DNA of 49,332 nucleotides from Bacteroidota bacterium (GTDB lineage Bacteria; Bacteroidota; Bacteroidia; Chitinophagales; Chitinophagaceae). The stretch spans positions 1 to 49,332 of the forward strand of contig JAFEAB010000090.1 in NCBI GenBank assembly GCA_018266615.1. The letters are read 5' to 3'. The notes below the pieces were generated by a model that had not been told where the DNA came from, did no database searches, and was given only the letters and a program-made list of their open reading frames with translations. Below are positions 17,950 through 26,973 of this stretch, in pieces (position 1 is the stretch's first letter; every line of letters begins with the position of its first letter). The translations under genes were made by a program, and so were the position numbers.

Positions 17950-18981
17950 GTGGTTCGAAAACTCTCCACGGCTTTGCTTATTTTATTGGGTGTTACCCTC
18001 GCAGTGTTTGCTATGTTCCAGGGGTTTGGCGACCCGGCCCGTATGGTGGTAGGCCAAACAGGAGATAAAGCTACCCTGGAAAATATTCGTACAGACCTTA
18101 ATCTGGATAAGCCCAAATGGAAACAATTTTTTCTCTACCTGAATGATATATCGCCTGTAGGAATTTATAAAAAGGAGTCCATTAAAAGAAAGGAATTACG
18201 GGGATGGTTTATTGGGAATGATATTCGGGTAGGCATCAAAGTGCCATATCTTGGACGAAGTTATCAAAGTAAAAAACTGGTGACGGAAATTTTGTCTGAT
18301 GCTTTACCCGGAACCCTGGTGCTCGCCTTTACGGCAATACTCTTCGCCAGCATTCTCGGTATTACCCTGGGATGTATAGCCGCCATTAAGAAAGGAACCT
18401 GGATAGATCAAACGGCCATTGTATCCAGCGTGGGTGGCATCTCTGCGCCTTCCTTTTTCATGGCAATCATCATAGCCTATCTGTTTGGTGTGGTTTGGCA
18501 TCAGGTAACCGGACTAACGCCAACGGGTAGCCTTTTCATAACGGATGAAATTTCAGGGGAAAGTAAACTCCGGTTGCAAAATCTCATTTTGCCGGCTATT
18601 ACCTTAGGAATAAGGCCATTGGCAATTATCACCCAACTTACCCGGAGTTCAATGCTCGATGTGCTTAATCAGGATTTTATTCGAACTGCCAGGGCAAAAG
18701 GTTTACCACAAAGGATAGTCATTTTCAGGCACGCACTGCCCAACGCATTGAATCCTGTAATAACCGCTATTACCGGGTGGTTTGCAGAATTGTTGGCAGG
18801 TTCCTTTTTTGTAGAGTATATTTTTAACTGGAAAGGGGTAGGAAAGGTAACGGTAGATGCTTTAGAGAAACTGGATTACCCGGTAGTGATGGGGGCGGTG
18901 TTGTTAAGCGCCTGTGTATTTATTCTGGTTAACCTGGGTACCGACCGGCTTTATAAAATTTTAGATCCCAGGGTGCATTAG
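17950..18981 (+). CDS. ABC transporter permease, DppB/OppB type
   Basis: A 343-residue permease of the peptide/nickel/opine importer class. The N-terminal helix (LSTALLILLGVTLAVFAMF) leads into GDPARMVVGQ, and the family's cytoplasmic EAA loop appears as FIRTARAKGLPQRIVIFRHALPNA before the last helices. Start is a GTG at 17950; an in-frame stop at 17938-17940 rules out any longer version, so the N-terminus is slightly shorter than usual. No DppC permease, ATPase or binding protein is adjacent; the gene stands 22 nt after the BT_3928-type gene. The partner subunits are presumably elsewhere. Confidence 0.88.
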   Translation: MVRKLSTALLILLGVTLAVFAMFQGFGDPARMVVGQTGDKATLENIRTDLNLDKPKWKQFFLYLNDISPVGIYKKESIKRKELRGWFIGNDIRVGIKVPYLGRSYQSKKLVTEILSDALPGTLVLAFTAILFASILGITLGCIAAIKKGTWIDQTAIVSSVGGISAPSFFMAIIIAYLFGVVWHQVTGLTPTGSLFITDEISGESKLRLQNLILPAITLGIRPLAIITQLTRSSMLDVLNQDFIRTARAKGLPQRIVIFRHALPNALNPVITAITGWFAELLAGSFFVEYIFNWKGVGKVTVDALEKLDYPVVMGAVLLSACVFILVNLGTDRLYKILDPRVH

Positions 18982-19198
18982 CCGCTTTCATAATTGAAAA
19001 TTGAACCTGGTTTCTAATTTTTGACTGGATTTCAAAATTTTCAAGCCTCATTAATGGTTGAATTAAGGGAAAATTCTGCAAACCGTTCCATTCGGTGATG
19101 AGCCCTGCCTTTATTTCCGCCTCCAGGAATGAGGATGGTTCAGGTTTGGAAAATTAAGGGTTACCATTCCTTATTTTTTAAAATACAATATAAAATTA

Positions 19199-19228
19199 TT
19201 GTTTATCAATAAATATTTATTATATTTG
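19199..19228 (+). promoter_or_regulatory. Promoter of the DUF2975-Xre operon
   Basis: TTG (19199-19201), a 19-nt spacer and TATATTTG (19221-19228), an exact TAnnTTTG -7 box, 18 nt before the ATG at 19247. It is one of the best promoters in the window. Confidence 0.7.
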
Positions 19229-19246
19229 TACAATAAATTTGTAAAT

Positions 19247-19783
19247 ATGTCTACCAAGAACAATTTTGTATTTAAAGCTTTATACATCATGGCCTGGATC
19301 ATTTTTGTCGGATTATGTATAGAGGCAGGCGGGTTGCTGGTTAATTTCTTCTTCAGTGTTTTTAATCCGTCGGTTGTTAAGAACTTATACCAGAAGCTGG
19401 ATTTAAGTGCAATGTATTCCCGTAGTAAATGGGCGTTTTATGGCGTTTACAGTTTTATCCTGGTTATTGCCGTTTTAAAGGCATTCCTATTTTATATTCT
19501 GATTCGTCTATTAGGTAGGCTTGATCTGAGCAAGCCTTTTAACTATTATGTTTCCAGACAAATTGCTCAAATCAGTTATTATACTTTTTTTATCGGGATA
19601 TTGAGTTTGATAGCCATCCAGGTTGCGAAAAACTTAATGCATTTTGGATATGATGTTTCTGCCCTCAATGAATTTTGGGCGGATGGGCGAACCTTTATCC
19701 TAATGGCCGCCGTGATCTATGTTATAGCCGCAATATTTAATAGGGGCCTGGAAATTCAAAATGAAAATGATTTAACTGTATAA
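19247..19783 (+). CDS. DUF2975 membrane protein
   Basis: A 178-residue inner-membrane protein with four predicted helices (about 15-38, 62-84, 100-125 and 145-165). The helix and loop arrangement matches DUF2975, including FNYYVSRQIAQISYYTF in the middle. The frame begins at a TTG at 19199, but that lies in the -33 box, so I chose the ATG at 19247 (MSTKNNFVF). The stop is 3 nt before a small Xre regulator gene. DUF2975 proteins are regularly paired with such YozG-type regulators; the membrane protein may sense a signal or modulate the regulator, but this is unproven. Confidence 0.88.
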   Translation: MSTKNNFVFKALYIMAWIIFVGLCIEAGGLLVNFFFSVFNPSVVKNLYQKLDLSAMYSRSKWAFYGVYSFILVIAVLKAFLFYILIRLLGRLDLSKPFNYYVSRQIAQISYYTFFIGILSLIAIQVAKNLMHFGYDVSALNEFWADGRTFILMAAVIYVIAAIFNRGLEIQNENDLTV

Positions 19784-19786
19784 ACC

Positions 19787-20032
19787 ATGCCAATCATTGT
19801 AAATCTGGATGTAATGATGGCCAGACGAAAGATGTCGCTTAATGAGCTGTCTGAAAAAGTTGATCTAACGCTTTCTAATTTGTCGATTTTGAAAACCGGG
19901 AAAGCAAAGGCGGTACGGTTCAGTACGTTGGAGGCTATTTGTAAGGCATTAGATTGTCAACCGGGAGATATTTTGGAGTATGAAGACCAAAAGAAAAAAA
20001 CGGCATCCCGGAATACGAATCAAAAAGTCTAA
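19787..20032 (+). CDS. Xre/YozG-type helix-turn-helix regulator
   Basis: An 81-residue DNA-binding protein. The HTH domain fills residues about 5-66: MARRKMSLNELSEKVDLTLSNL holds the first helices, and VRFSTLEAICKALDCQPGDIL is the hallmark C-terminal half of the YozG branch. A short basic tail ends it. It starts 3 nt after DUF2975. Regulators of this branch usually act on their own operon or a few membrane genes; the target is not visible here. No clear operator was found. Confidence 0.92.
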   Translation: MPIIVNLDVMMARRKMSLNELSEKVDLTLSNLSILKTGKAKAVRFSTLEAICKALDCQPGDILEYEDQKKKTASRNTNQKV

Positions 20033-20363
20033 AACCATTTAGAATTTGATCCAGGCAGCATCCAGAGATACTTATTCCCCTAATTCTCCATTACCGATTA
20101 TTTCCTATAATTAACATTATGTTTAGTAGAATATTTTCAATTTACCCTAAGAATCAATGAGTTAATCTTTCAAATGGACATTGCCAGTTATTAAAAAATG
20201 ACCTAAAGGTCTAAAGACCCCCTATTCGGTTCAGTTTTGGAAAAGTTCAATTCCTCTCTAAATCATCAACCAGGGAAAGGTCTGCGAAGGATAAAAAAAT
20301 GGGTAGCAAATTGCTACCCAGGATTAAAGTTTAAATGTGGGTCCGCCTGATCCAACACTCGGG
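20033..20363. other. 331-bp intergenic region
   Basis: AT-rich gap between the Xre gene and the convergent GNAT gene. It contains the reverse-strand terminator at 20293-20320 and a small inverted repeat (GACC/GGTC) near 20202. No open frame or RNA gene is convincing. Confidence 0.5.
20293..20320 (-). terminator. Intrinsic terminator of the GNAT gene
   Basis: On the reverse strand, TGGGTAGCAA (20311-20320) pairs perfectly with TTGCTACCCA (20300-20309) around one base, effectively an 8-bp stem with a small loop. A run of T residues (20293-20299) follows. It is 44 nt past the GNAT stop codon. Confidence 0.85.
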
Positions 20364-20912
20364 TTATCGGATCGGCTTTCTGCTTTCCCAGGTTGTTTTT
20401 GTCAATTCAAACCAATCGGTTGGGTCGCCTTCATAGTCAAAAGTTTCCTGAAAGTCAAAGCCCAACCTGGTCAGTACCTTTTTTGAATTTAAATTTTTCG
20501 GGTCAGTTATTGCAAATATTGATTCAACATTCAGGTTTTTAAATCCATAGTCTAATATTGCAATGGATGATTCAGTCGCAAACCCTTTTCCCCAATGTTT
20601 TTTCTTAAACCGATATCCGAGTTCGTAAAAATTTTTATGACTGTTTACTTGTAGATTGAAATACTTTAGTCCCGACCAACCCATACATTCGTTTGTTAAT
20701 TTGTCAACAACCGCCCAACGGGCAATTCCATTTTCCTCATATTGCTTTTTAAGTAGTTTAATCCCATTTTGTATTTCGTCAATTGTTTTTACAGGATTGT
20801 TTTCGATATACAAATGAACGTCTGGGTCAGCGTCCATTTCGAATAAGTCATTCTCGTCTGTGTATTCAATTTCTCTTAAAATTAGTCGTTCTGTTTCTAT
20901 AAAAATTCTCAA
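20364..20912 (-). CDS. GNAT family N-acetyltransferase (RimJ/RimL-like)
   Basis: A 182-residue acetyltransferase that moves the acetyl group of acetyl-CoA to an amine. IETERLILREI at the N-terminus and YELGYRFKKKHWGKGFATESSIAILDYGF in the middle are the RimJ/RimL-type motifs, with the acetyl-CoA loop in KKHWGKGFA. Substrate is unknown. There is no ATG at the N-terminus; the first usable start is TTG at 20912, with an in-frame stop 33 nt upstream. It is 69 nt downstream of gyrA on the same strand, so it could be read through from gyrA. It ends at a strong terminator. Confidence 0.88.
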   Translation of the reverse strand: MRIFIETERLILREIEYTDENDLFEMDADPDVHLYIENNPVKTIDEIQNGIKLLKKQYEENGIARWAVVDKLTNECMGWSGLKYFNLQVNSHKNFYELGYRFKKKHWGKGFATESSIAILDYGFKNLNVESIFAITDPKNLNSKKVLTRLGFDFQETFDYEGDPTDWFELTKTTWESRKPIR

Positions 20913-20981
20913 CTGCCAGTCGTTTCTTTGTTTAATCCTGTCGTTCTAAAAGCAGACCGCTCTCATTTTTATTTACGAATA

Positions 20982-23576
20982 TTATTCTTTGTTGGAAATT
21001 TCGTCTTCAGATGAGTCTTTCGTTTCTCCTTCCTGATTTTCTGATTCCGGATCTGCTTCCATATCCGTCTCTTCTTTCTCATCCAGTTCTGTAATGGCGG
21101 CAATTTCATCCCCTTCATCCACCCGGATTAATTTTACACCCTGGGTGGCGCGTCCCTGTTCAGAAATTTCGGCAACCGACATCCGGATGGTGATCCCTGA
21201 AACGCAGGTAATCATCAAATCCTGGCTTTCATCAACGGCAAGTAATCCTACCAGAGATCCGGTTTTATCTGTAACATTGATTGTTTTAACACCCTTTCCG
21301 CCCCGGTTTGTAACCCGGTAATTTGCTTCTCCCGTTTCCGAATCATCCAGGGCTGTTCGTTTTCCGTAACCTTTCTCACTCACTACTAAAATAGTTTTCG
21401 AATTATCATCTTTTGGAACACAAACCATACCCACCACTTTGTCTTTTTCTCCATCCACTTCTATACCGCTCACACCAATGGCCCCACGGCCGGTTGGTCT
21501 TACTTTATCTTCATGGAAACGAATGGCCCTGCCGCTCTTAATGGCCATGATAATTTCACAACTACCATCTGTAAGCCTGGCTTCGAGTAATTGGTCGCCA
21601 TCAACAATATGAATGGCATTTACTCCGGTTTGGCGCGGACGGCTGAAATCTTTAAGATGGGTTTTCTTAATGGTGCCATTTTGTGTGCAAAGTACAATGT
21701 ACTTATCCTTTACAAATTCTTCATCCTCCAGATTTTTGATGTCGATAATGGCACGAACATTATCATCAGGAGGTATCTGAACCAGGTTCTGGATGGCTCT
21801 TCCCTTGCTATTTTTTTCTCCTTCCGGAATTTGATAAACTTTTAACCAGTAACACCTCCCTTTCTCAGTGAAAATAATCAGGGTATTATGCGTTGATGCC
21901 ACAAAGAGGTGTTCAATATAATCTTCATTGCGGGTAGCGCTTCCCTTGGCTCCCCGTCCTCCCCGTTTTTGTTGACGGTACTCCGTTGCGGAGGTGCGTT
22001 TAATGTACCCCATGTGCGAAATGGTAACCACCACATCCTCTTCTTCTATGAGATCGAGCATGTTAATTTCATCATCGGCATATTCAATCTCTGTGCGACG
22101 GGGGTCGCCAAATCGGGTCTTTATTTCAATTAATTCGGTTTTAATGATCTCGAAACGAAGGCTTTCATTGGCCAGGATTTCTTTTAACCGGGCAATGGTC
22201 TTTAAAATCTCGGCATGTTCTTCCCTGATTTTGTCAATCTCCATGCCTGTAAGCCGCTGCAAACGCAGTTCAAGTACAGCTTTTGCCTGGATTTCAGACA
22301 TCCCGAACTGGCTCATCAAGCCTTCCTGGGCAATAGACGGTGTAGCACTTTCCCGGATTAGTTTAATAACTGCATCCAGGTTATCCAATGCGATAATATA
22401 TCCTTCCAGGATATGGGCCCGTTCTTCGGCTTTTCGCAATTCGAATCGGGTACGGCGAACCACCACTTCATGACGGAATTCAATAAACTCAGAAATCTGT
22501 TGTTTCAGCGTTAATATCCGGGGCCTTCCCTTAACCAGCGCTACATTATTAATACCATAGGATGTTTGTAATTCTGAATGTTTGTATAATTGGTTGATGG
22601 CCACCTGCGCTACAGCATCTTTCTTTAATTCTACTACAACTCTCGTTCCTTCCTTATTATTACTTTCATTATTTACATCTGCTATACCTTCAATTACCTT
22701 TTCAGTAATAAGGTCGCCAATCTTTTGCGTAAGCTCATCCCGGTTTACCAAATAGGGCACTTCCGTGATAACAATTTTATCCTTTCCCCGGCTATCTGTT
22801 TCAACGGTCGTTTTACCACGGAGTACTACCCTGCCTCTTCCGGTATTGTAAGCCGATTTGATCCCATCAATTCCGTAAATAATGCCTCCGGTTGGGAAAT
22901 CCGGGGCTTTTACAAACTTCATCAATTCCTCTACACTAATCTCCTTATTATCGATATACGCAATACAGCCGTCTACCACCTCATTCAGGTTGTGTGGCAT
23001 CATATTGGTGGCCATTCCTACGGCAATACCGCTACTTCCATTTAGCAATAATTGCGGAACACGGGTTGGCAGTACAGTTGGTTCGTTCAGGGAATCATCA
23101 AAATTCAACTGGAAGTCTACCGTCTCTTTGTCGATATCCTCCATCATCGATTCTGCAAATTTTTGGAGCCTGACTTCGGTGTACCTCATGGCTGCCGGAG
23201 GGTCACCATCCTGGCTTCCAAAATTTCCCTGCCCATCAACCATCATATACCGCATCGACCATTCCTGGGCCATACGCACCATGGTAAAATAAATAGAAGC
23301 ATCACCATGGGGATGATATTTTCCCATTACCTCCCCTACAATACGAGCTGCTTTTTTATATGGCTTATTACTGGCGTTCCCTAATTCATTCATGCCAAAA
23401 AGCACCCTCCGGTGAACCGGTTTCAATCCATCGCGAACATCCGGAAGTGCCCTGCCCACAATTACACTCATCGAGTAATCGATGTAGGCGGTTTTCATTT
23501 GTTCTTCAATATTTACCGGGATAATTTTGCCCCTGTTGTTAAGGTCTTCCCCTTCGTAATTCTCATTCGTTTCCAT
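20982..23576 (-). CDS. gyrA: DNA gyrase subunit A
   Basis: The breakage-reunion subunit of DNA gyrase, 864 residues. The catalytic Tyr132 lies in [10 protein letters not shown]. The N-terminal winged-helix and tower domains cover about 1-520, followed by a six-bladed beta-pinwheel that begins with the gyrase-specific box [10 protein letters not shown]; that box separates it from ParC. An acidic tail (EEISDE-type, rich in Glu, Asp and Ser) closes the protein. In the quinolone-determining region [11 protein letters not shown], the usual Ser is Ala93 and the usual Asp/Glu is Phe97. It is preceded by an exact -7 promoter box 16 nt before the ATG. Confidence 0.97.
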   Translation of the reverse strand: METNENYEGEDLNNRGKIIPVNIEEQMKTAYIDYSMSVIVGRALPDVRDGLKPVHRRVLFGMNELGNASNKPYKKAARIVGEVMGKYHPHGDASIYFTMVRMAQEWSMRYMMVDGQGNFGSQDGDPPAAMRYTEVRLQKFAESMMEDIDKETVDFQLNFDDSLNEPTVLPTRVPQLLLNGSSGIAVGMATNMMPHNLNEVVDGCIAYIDNKEISVEELMKFVKAPDFPTGGIIYGIDGIKSAYNTGRGRVVLRGKTTVETDSRGKDKIVITEVPYLVNRDELTQKIGDLITEKVIEGIADVNNESNNKEGTRVVVELKKDAVAQVAINQLYKHSELQTSYGINNVALVKGRPRILTLKQQISEFIEFRHEVVVRRTRFELRKAEERAHILEGYIIALDNLDAVIKLIRESATPSIAQEGLMSQFGMSEIQAKAVLELRLQRLTGMEIDKIREEHAEILKTIARLKEILANESLRFEIIKTELIEIKTRFGDPRRTEIEYADDEINMLDLIEEEDVVVTISHMGYIKRTSATEYRQQKRGGRGAKGSATRNEDYIEHLFVASTHNTLIIFTEKGRCYWLKVYQIPEGEKNSKGRAIQNLVQIPPDDNVRAIIDIKNLEDEEFVKDKYIVLCTQNGTIKKTHLKDFSRPRQTGVNAIHIVDGDQLLEARLTDGSCEIIMAIKSGRAIRFHEDKVRPTGRGAIGVSGIEVDGEKDKVVGMVCVPKDDNSKTILVVSEKGYGKRTALDDSETGEANYRVTNRGGKGVKTINVTDKTGSLVGLLAVDESQDLMITCVSGITIRMSVAEISEQGRATQGVKLIRVDEGDEIAAITELDEKEETDMEADPESENQEGETKDSSEDEISNKE

Positions 23577-23592
23577 AATAAAAAATGTGGCA

Positions 23593-23600
23593 CAAAGGTA
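23593..23600 (-). promoter_or_regulatory. -7 promoter box of gyrA
   Basis: TACCTTTG on the reverse strand, an exact TAnnTTTG match, ends 16 nt before the gyrA ATG. No TTTG is seen at the usual -33 distance. Confidence 0.6.
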
Positions 23601-23770
23601 CTGAAATCAGGCCTTGTTTTTAGTTAAAAAACAGGCATTTACGCCGGTTTTTTACACAATTTGCAGATCGATGTGGAGAACTCTTCACTTCTGCTTTGTC
23701 CTTTTTGCAAAAGTGTAAGTAGGGAGGATTGGAGAAAGAAAAATCATTAATTTTTATACCTGCATTCTTC

Positions 23771-23799
23771 TTTGGCATCAGGTATATTACCCTAACTTG
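23771..23799 (+). promoter_or_regulatory. Promoter of the saccharopine-dehydrogenase-like gene
   Basis: TTTG (23771-23774), an 18-nt spacer and TAACTTG (23793-23799), one T short of TAnnTTTG. It ends 6 nt before the ATG at 23806. Confidence 0.5.
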
Positions 23800-23805
23800 C
23801 CGCCC

Positions 23806-25140
23806 ATGAATCCGAGTAAGAAAATCCTGCTTTTTGGTGCAGGAAAATCAACCACCTCCCTGATCCGCTACCTCCTGTCCTTTGCTGAGGCGGATTGCCT
23901 TGAAATTTGCATTGCCGATACAAATATTAACCAGGCAAGGGAAAAGATTGGAAATAGCCCTTATGGTATGGCCATTCAGTTGGATATTTCAAATGCTGAG
24001 GAAAGGAAGAGCCTGATAAAAAAGGCAGATTTGGTAATTTCCATGATGCCTCCGGCACTGCATATTTTGGTGGCCAGGGATTGTGTAGCAGAAGGGAAAA
24101 GCCTGCTAACTGCCTCTTATGCCGATGAGGCCATGAAATCGTTGAATGAGGAGGTTGCCCGGAAAGGATTGCTTTTTCTCTGCGAAATGGGGCTCGATCC
24201 CGGAATCGACCACATGAGCGCCATGCAAATTATTGAGCAGATCCGGGCCAAAGGCGGCGTCATTAAAAAGTTTTTTAGCCATTGTGGCGGATTGATAGCT
24301 CCCGAGAGTGACGACAATCCCTGGCATTATAAAATTACCTGGAATCCCCGTAACGTGGTAACGGCCGGAATGGGAGGTGCAAAATTTCTGGAAGATGGAA
24401 ATATTTCTAAAATGGAGTATGCCAAATTGTTTGATTCCAACCGGAAAGTAACTACCGGTAACGAACAAGTGCCATATTTGAGTTATTATCCGAACCGGGA
24501 CAGCCTCCCCTACATCTCTTTATATAACCTCCACACCTGTTCCGATTTTATGCGTACAACCCTACGGTATCCTTCCTTCATGACCGGCTGGCTTCAAATG
24601 ATTGAATTGGGTTTTACGGATGAAACCATAAGCTATCAAACCAATGGCATGAGCATTGGTTCTTTCTTTCATGCACATCTCAAAAGCCGCAACCTGGACC
24701 CTGAAAAGCCGGGCGCTTTTATTACCCGGGAATTCCGGGAACAACTCGAGTTCCTTGGCCTCCACGATACAGGCACTCCCATTAACCTCGGCGAAGCCTC
24801 CATCATAGAAATCATGCAATTTATTTTACAAACTAAACTGGTAATGCATCGTACCGACAAAGATTTGGTAGTTATGATCCACGAATTTCTGTATGAATGG
24901 AAGGGGAAAAATTTTATTTTGCATAGTTCACTTTTCCTCAAGGGTATCGATAATGAAGAAACCGCCATGGCCAAAACCGTAGGCCTACCCCTGGGTATTG
25001 CCGCAAGGAAGATATTGAATGGGGAAATAAAGTCGAAAGGGGTAAGAATCCCCATAGAACAGGAAATATATTCGCAAGTATTGCCCGAGTTGGAAAGCCT
25101 GGGTATAAAATTTATGGAGAGGGAAGAAATGGTATTATAA
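23806..25140 (+). CDS. Saccharopine dehydrogenase-like oxidoreductase
   Basis: A 444-residue NAD(P)-dependent enzyme. The Rossmann fold opens with ILLFGAGKSTTSLIRYL, continues through LVISMMPPALH and has the family's EMGLDPGIDHMSAM segment with a following HCGGL. This is the saccharopine reductase (lysine-forming or lysine-degrading) group. In Bacteroidota such genes are often annotated as homospermidine or saccharopine dehydrogenase, and the exact substrate cannot be settled from sequence alone. Start is the ATG at 23806 (MNPSKKILLFG); the frame's TTG at 23797 overlaps the promoter. It converges on the sirtuin gene, whose stop codon overlaps it by 6 nt. Confidence 0.85.
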   Translation: MNPSKKILLFGAGKSTTSLIRYLLSFAEADCLEICIADTNINQAREKIGNSPYGMAIQLDISNAEERKSLIKKADLVISMMPPALHILVARDCVAEGKSLLTASYADEAMKSLNEEVARKGLLFLCEMGLDPGIDHMSAMQIIEQIRAKGGVIKKFFSHCGGLIAPESDDNPWHYKITWNPRNVVTAGMGGAKFLEDGNISKMEYAKLFDSNRKVTTGNEQVPYLSYYPNRDSLPYISLYNLHTCSDFMRTTLRYPSFMTGWLQMIELGFTDETISYQTNGMSIGSFFHAHLKSRNLDPEKPGAFITREFREQLEFLGLHDTGTPINLGEASIIEIMQFILQTKLVMHRTDKDLVVMIHEFLYEWKGKNFILHSSLFLKGIDNEETAMAKTVGLPLGIAARKILNGEIKSKGVRIPIEQEIYSQVLPELESLGIKFMEREEMVL

Positions 25141-25830
25141 ATCTAATTGATTTAAAGCCTCAACAAAATCAACAATCCCTTTTGTAGCAGGTTTATTGAT
25201 ATGATGCAGGTTTGGTAGTTTACCAATTTCAGGAATGTTTTTATCAATGATAAATTTAGGGCATTCAGCAGGAACATAATTCAATAACCCGGCAGCAGGA
25301 TATACCTGGAGAGAACTCCCTACCAGTAAAAAAACATCGGCCATTCTCATAATTTGGGAAGCGATATCAATTTCCGGTACCGGTTCGCCAAACCAGACAA
25401 TATGCGGCCTCCACTGGCTGCCATCTGGTGCGAGGTCGCCCGGCTTAATATCCCCATGAATATCTTCTAATATGGTTTCATCCCTACTGCTCCTCATTTT
25501 AAAAATTTCTCCATGAAGGTGCAATACATCACTTGAACCGGCCCGTTCGTGCAGGTTGTCGATATTTTGTGTAACAATCCGGACATTAAATTCCTTCTCA
25601 AGGCCCGCAATAGTTAAATGGGCCTGATTGGGATTGGCGGCAGCTACATTTCTTCTTCGCTGGTTATAAAATTCCAGTACCAGCTCCGGATTTGCCCGGA
25701 ATGCTTCCGGGGTTGCTACGTCCGTAACTTTATGATTCATCCAAAGGCCATCGCTTGCGCGAAATGTGGGAAGGCCACTTTCCTCACTTATCCCGGCGCC
25801 GGTTAATACAACCAGGGTTTTACAAGACAT
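25135..25830 (-). CDS. NAD-dependent deacylase (sirtuin, SIR2/CobB class III)
   Basis: A 231-residue sirtuin that removes acyl groups from lysine with NAD+. Motifs: GAGISEESGLPTFR (about 11-24), TQNIDNLH, the catalytic His106 in LHLHGE, and GSSLQVYPAAGLL near the C-terminus. Tyr55 and Arg58 in EFYNQRRR match the pair that lets SIRT5/CobB-like enzymes accept succinyl and malonyl lysine. The usual four zinc cysteines are absent: only Cys3 and Cys near the C-terminal PAECP remain. It is downstream of the EVE gene by 23 nt and probably shares its mRNA. Confidence 0.93.
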   Translation of the reverse strand: MSCKTLVVLTGAGISEESGLPTFRASDGLWMNHKVTDVATPEAFRANPELVLEFYNQRRRNVAAANPNQAHLTIAGLEKEFNVRIVTQNIDNLHERAGSSDVLHLHGEIFKMRSSRDETILEDIHGDIKPGDLAPDGSQWRPHIVWFGEPVPEIDIASQIMRMADVFLLVGSSLQVYPAAGLLNYVPAECPKFIIDKNIPEIGKLPNLHHINKPATKGIVDFVEALNQLDL

Positions 25831-25853
25831 AAGATCCTCCCTTTAATAAATAA

Positions 25854-26270
25854 TTATGCATTTGGCGTTTCCGACATTTGAAGGATTTCGTTCCATTCTT
25901 CCTCACTTACCTGTGAAACGGAAATCCGGCCAATTTTTATAATTCCCATGTTAATCAATTTGGGATTTGCTTTCATGGATGCAAGCGTTACGGGCCTTTT
26001 AAGTTTTTTATACGCTTTTATTTCTATTGCCACCCAATTGGGATTTTCGGTTCCCGGGTCCTGAAATGCCTCCTTACTAACTTTCGCTATACCAACAATG
26101 GCAAGGCCTTCATTACTATGATAAAAATAGGCCTGCTCCCCTTTTTTCATCGCCCGCAGGTTATTACGTGCGGCATAATTGCGCACTCCGTCCCAAACTG
26201 TGGTTTTATCCTTAATTAATTGATCGAAACTATACACATTCGGTTCCGATTTAATAAGCCAATAGGCCAT
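25854..26270 (-). CDS. EVE domain protein
   Basis: A 138-residue protein that is almost entirely one EVE domain: MAYWLIKSEPNVYSFDQL, then WDGVRNYAARNNLRAM, and YFYHSNEGLAIVGIAKV. EVE is a PUA-like fold related to YTH, and members bind modified bases in DNA or RNA; the target here is not visible. It is followed 23 nt later by the sirtuin gene. Single-domain EVE proteins of this length (as in human THYN1 and bacterial homologues) are widespread housekeeping proteins, so defence is not implied. Confidence 0.93.
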   Translation of the reverse strand: MAYWLIKSEPNVYSFDQLIKDKTTVWDGVRNYAARNNLRAMKKGEQAYFYHSNEGLAIVGIAKVSKEAFQDPGTENPNWVAIEIKAYKKLKRPVTLASMKANPKLINMGIIKIGRISVSQVSEEEWNEILQMSETPNA

Positions 26271-26323
26271 TGTAAATTAAATTTTAATGAATTAGAGTAA
26301 TAAATTTCTGCCTGGAGTAAGAA

Positions 26324-26348
26324 TAAAAAAAGCTGCAAATGTAGCAGC
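26324..26348 (-). terminator. Probable terminator of the DUF3276 gene
   Basis: On the reverse strand, GCTGC (26344-26348) pairs with GCAGC (26332-26336) across a 7-nt loop, followed by seven T (26325-26331). It lies about 60 nt past the DUF3276 stop and 54 nt before the EVE start. Confidence 0.6.
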
Positions 26349-26407
26349 CTGAAATTTATCGTACAAAATAATCCCAGGTTAAATTCACTCCCAGGAAATG
26401 GGATGGA

Positions 26408-26863
26408 TTACCATTTATCTACTTCCTCCGTATGCAATGAATCGGCAGGAGGATTGGGCTTGGAGTCTGGCATTTCGTTTGAATTTTGTTCTCCTGCCGG
26501 CCCACCATTTTGCGCATCGTCCGTACCATCTGAATGCTGGGAAGGAGCGGCATTTTCATCCATTTCATACGGCGTATCGTGGTTGAATGCATCGAAATTA
26601 AAATCGGGCATCAACTCCGTTTTTACATGATCAATAGCTTCCGTAAGCCCTTTTAAAAACTTATTAAAGTCTTCTTTATATAGAAAAATTTTGTGCCGGT
26701 TATACCCTTCACTTTCTGTTCTTTTCCGGCTTTCCGTAATAGTGAGGTAATAATCGTTTCCCCTGGTTTCTCTTACATCAAAAAAATAGGTACGGCGTTT
26801 CCCGGCTTTAACCCGGCTACTGAATACACTGTCCACTTTCTTGTCATTATTTTCGTATGCCAC
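26408..26863 (-). CDS. DUF3276 / PUR family DNA- or RNA-binding protein
   Basis: A 151-residue protein whose first 90 residues form one PUR repeat: VFSSRVKAGKRRTYFFDVRETRGNDYYLTITE, then HKIFLYKEDFNKFL and DHVKTELMPDFNFDAFN. PUR domains bind purine-rich single-stranded nucleic acid. The C-terminal 60 residues are acidic and disordered-looking (rich in Asp, Glu, Pro, Asn), and vary within the family. I chose the GTG at 26863 (giving MAYENND), which matches family starts; the frame's TTG at 26902 lies next to the -7 box, upstream of the expected transcript start. A terminator follows. Confidence 0.88.
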   Translation of the reverse strand: MAYENNDKKVDSVFSSRVKAGKRRTYFFDVRETRGNDYYLTITESRKRTESEGYNRHKIFLYKEDFNKFLKGLTEAIDHVKTELMPDFNFDAFNHDTPYEMDENAAPSQHSDGTDDAQNGGPAGEQNSNEMPDSKPNPPADSLHTEEVDKW

Positions 26864-26903
26864 AATCGCAAGTTTTGTTTCGCAAATTAAATTCGATACC
26901 AAA

Positions 26904-26933
26904 CAAAGATATAGTCATTTTTGAAATGGCAAA
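26904..26933 (-). promoter_or_regulatory. Promoter of the DUF3276 gene
   Basis: On the reverse strand, TTTG (26930-26933), an 18-nt spacer and TATCTTTG (26904-26911). Both elements match the Bacteroidota consensus exactly. It is 40 nt before the chosen GTG start. Confidence 0.75.
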
Positions 26934-26973
26934 AAAATAGAAATTCATGTTTTCCCCTTGTTTTCAGGGTTGG

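Noticed and set aside
19199..19246. Longer N-terminus for the DUF2975 protein starting at TTG 19199
   Set aside because: That codon is part of the -33 box of a strong promoter, so a transcript would begin downstream of it; the ATG at 19247 follows the -7 box by 18 nt.
25135..26270. SIR2 plus EVE as an antiphage system
   Set aside because: The sirtuin is a single-domain deacylase-type enzyme with no effector domain, and small EVE proteins are common outside defence. No restriction, methylase, CRISPR or phage gene is nearby.
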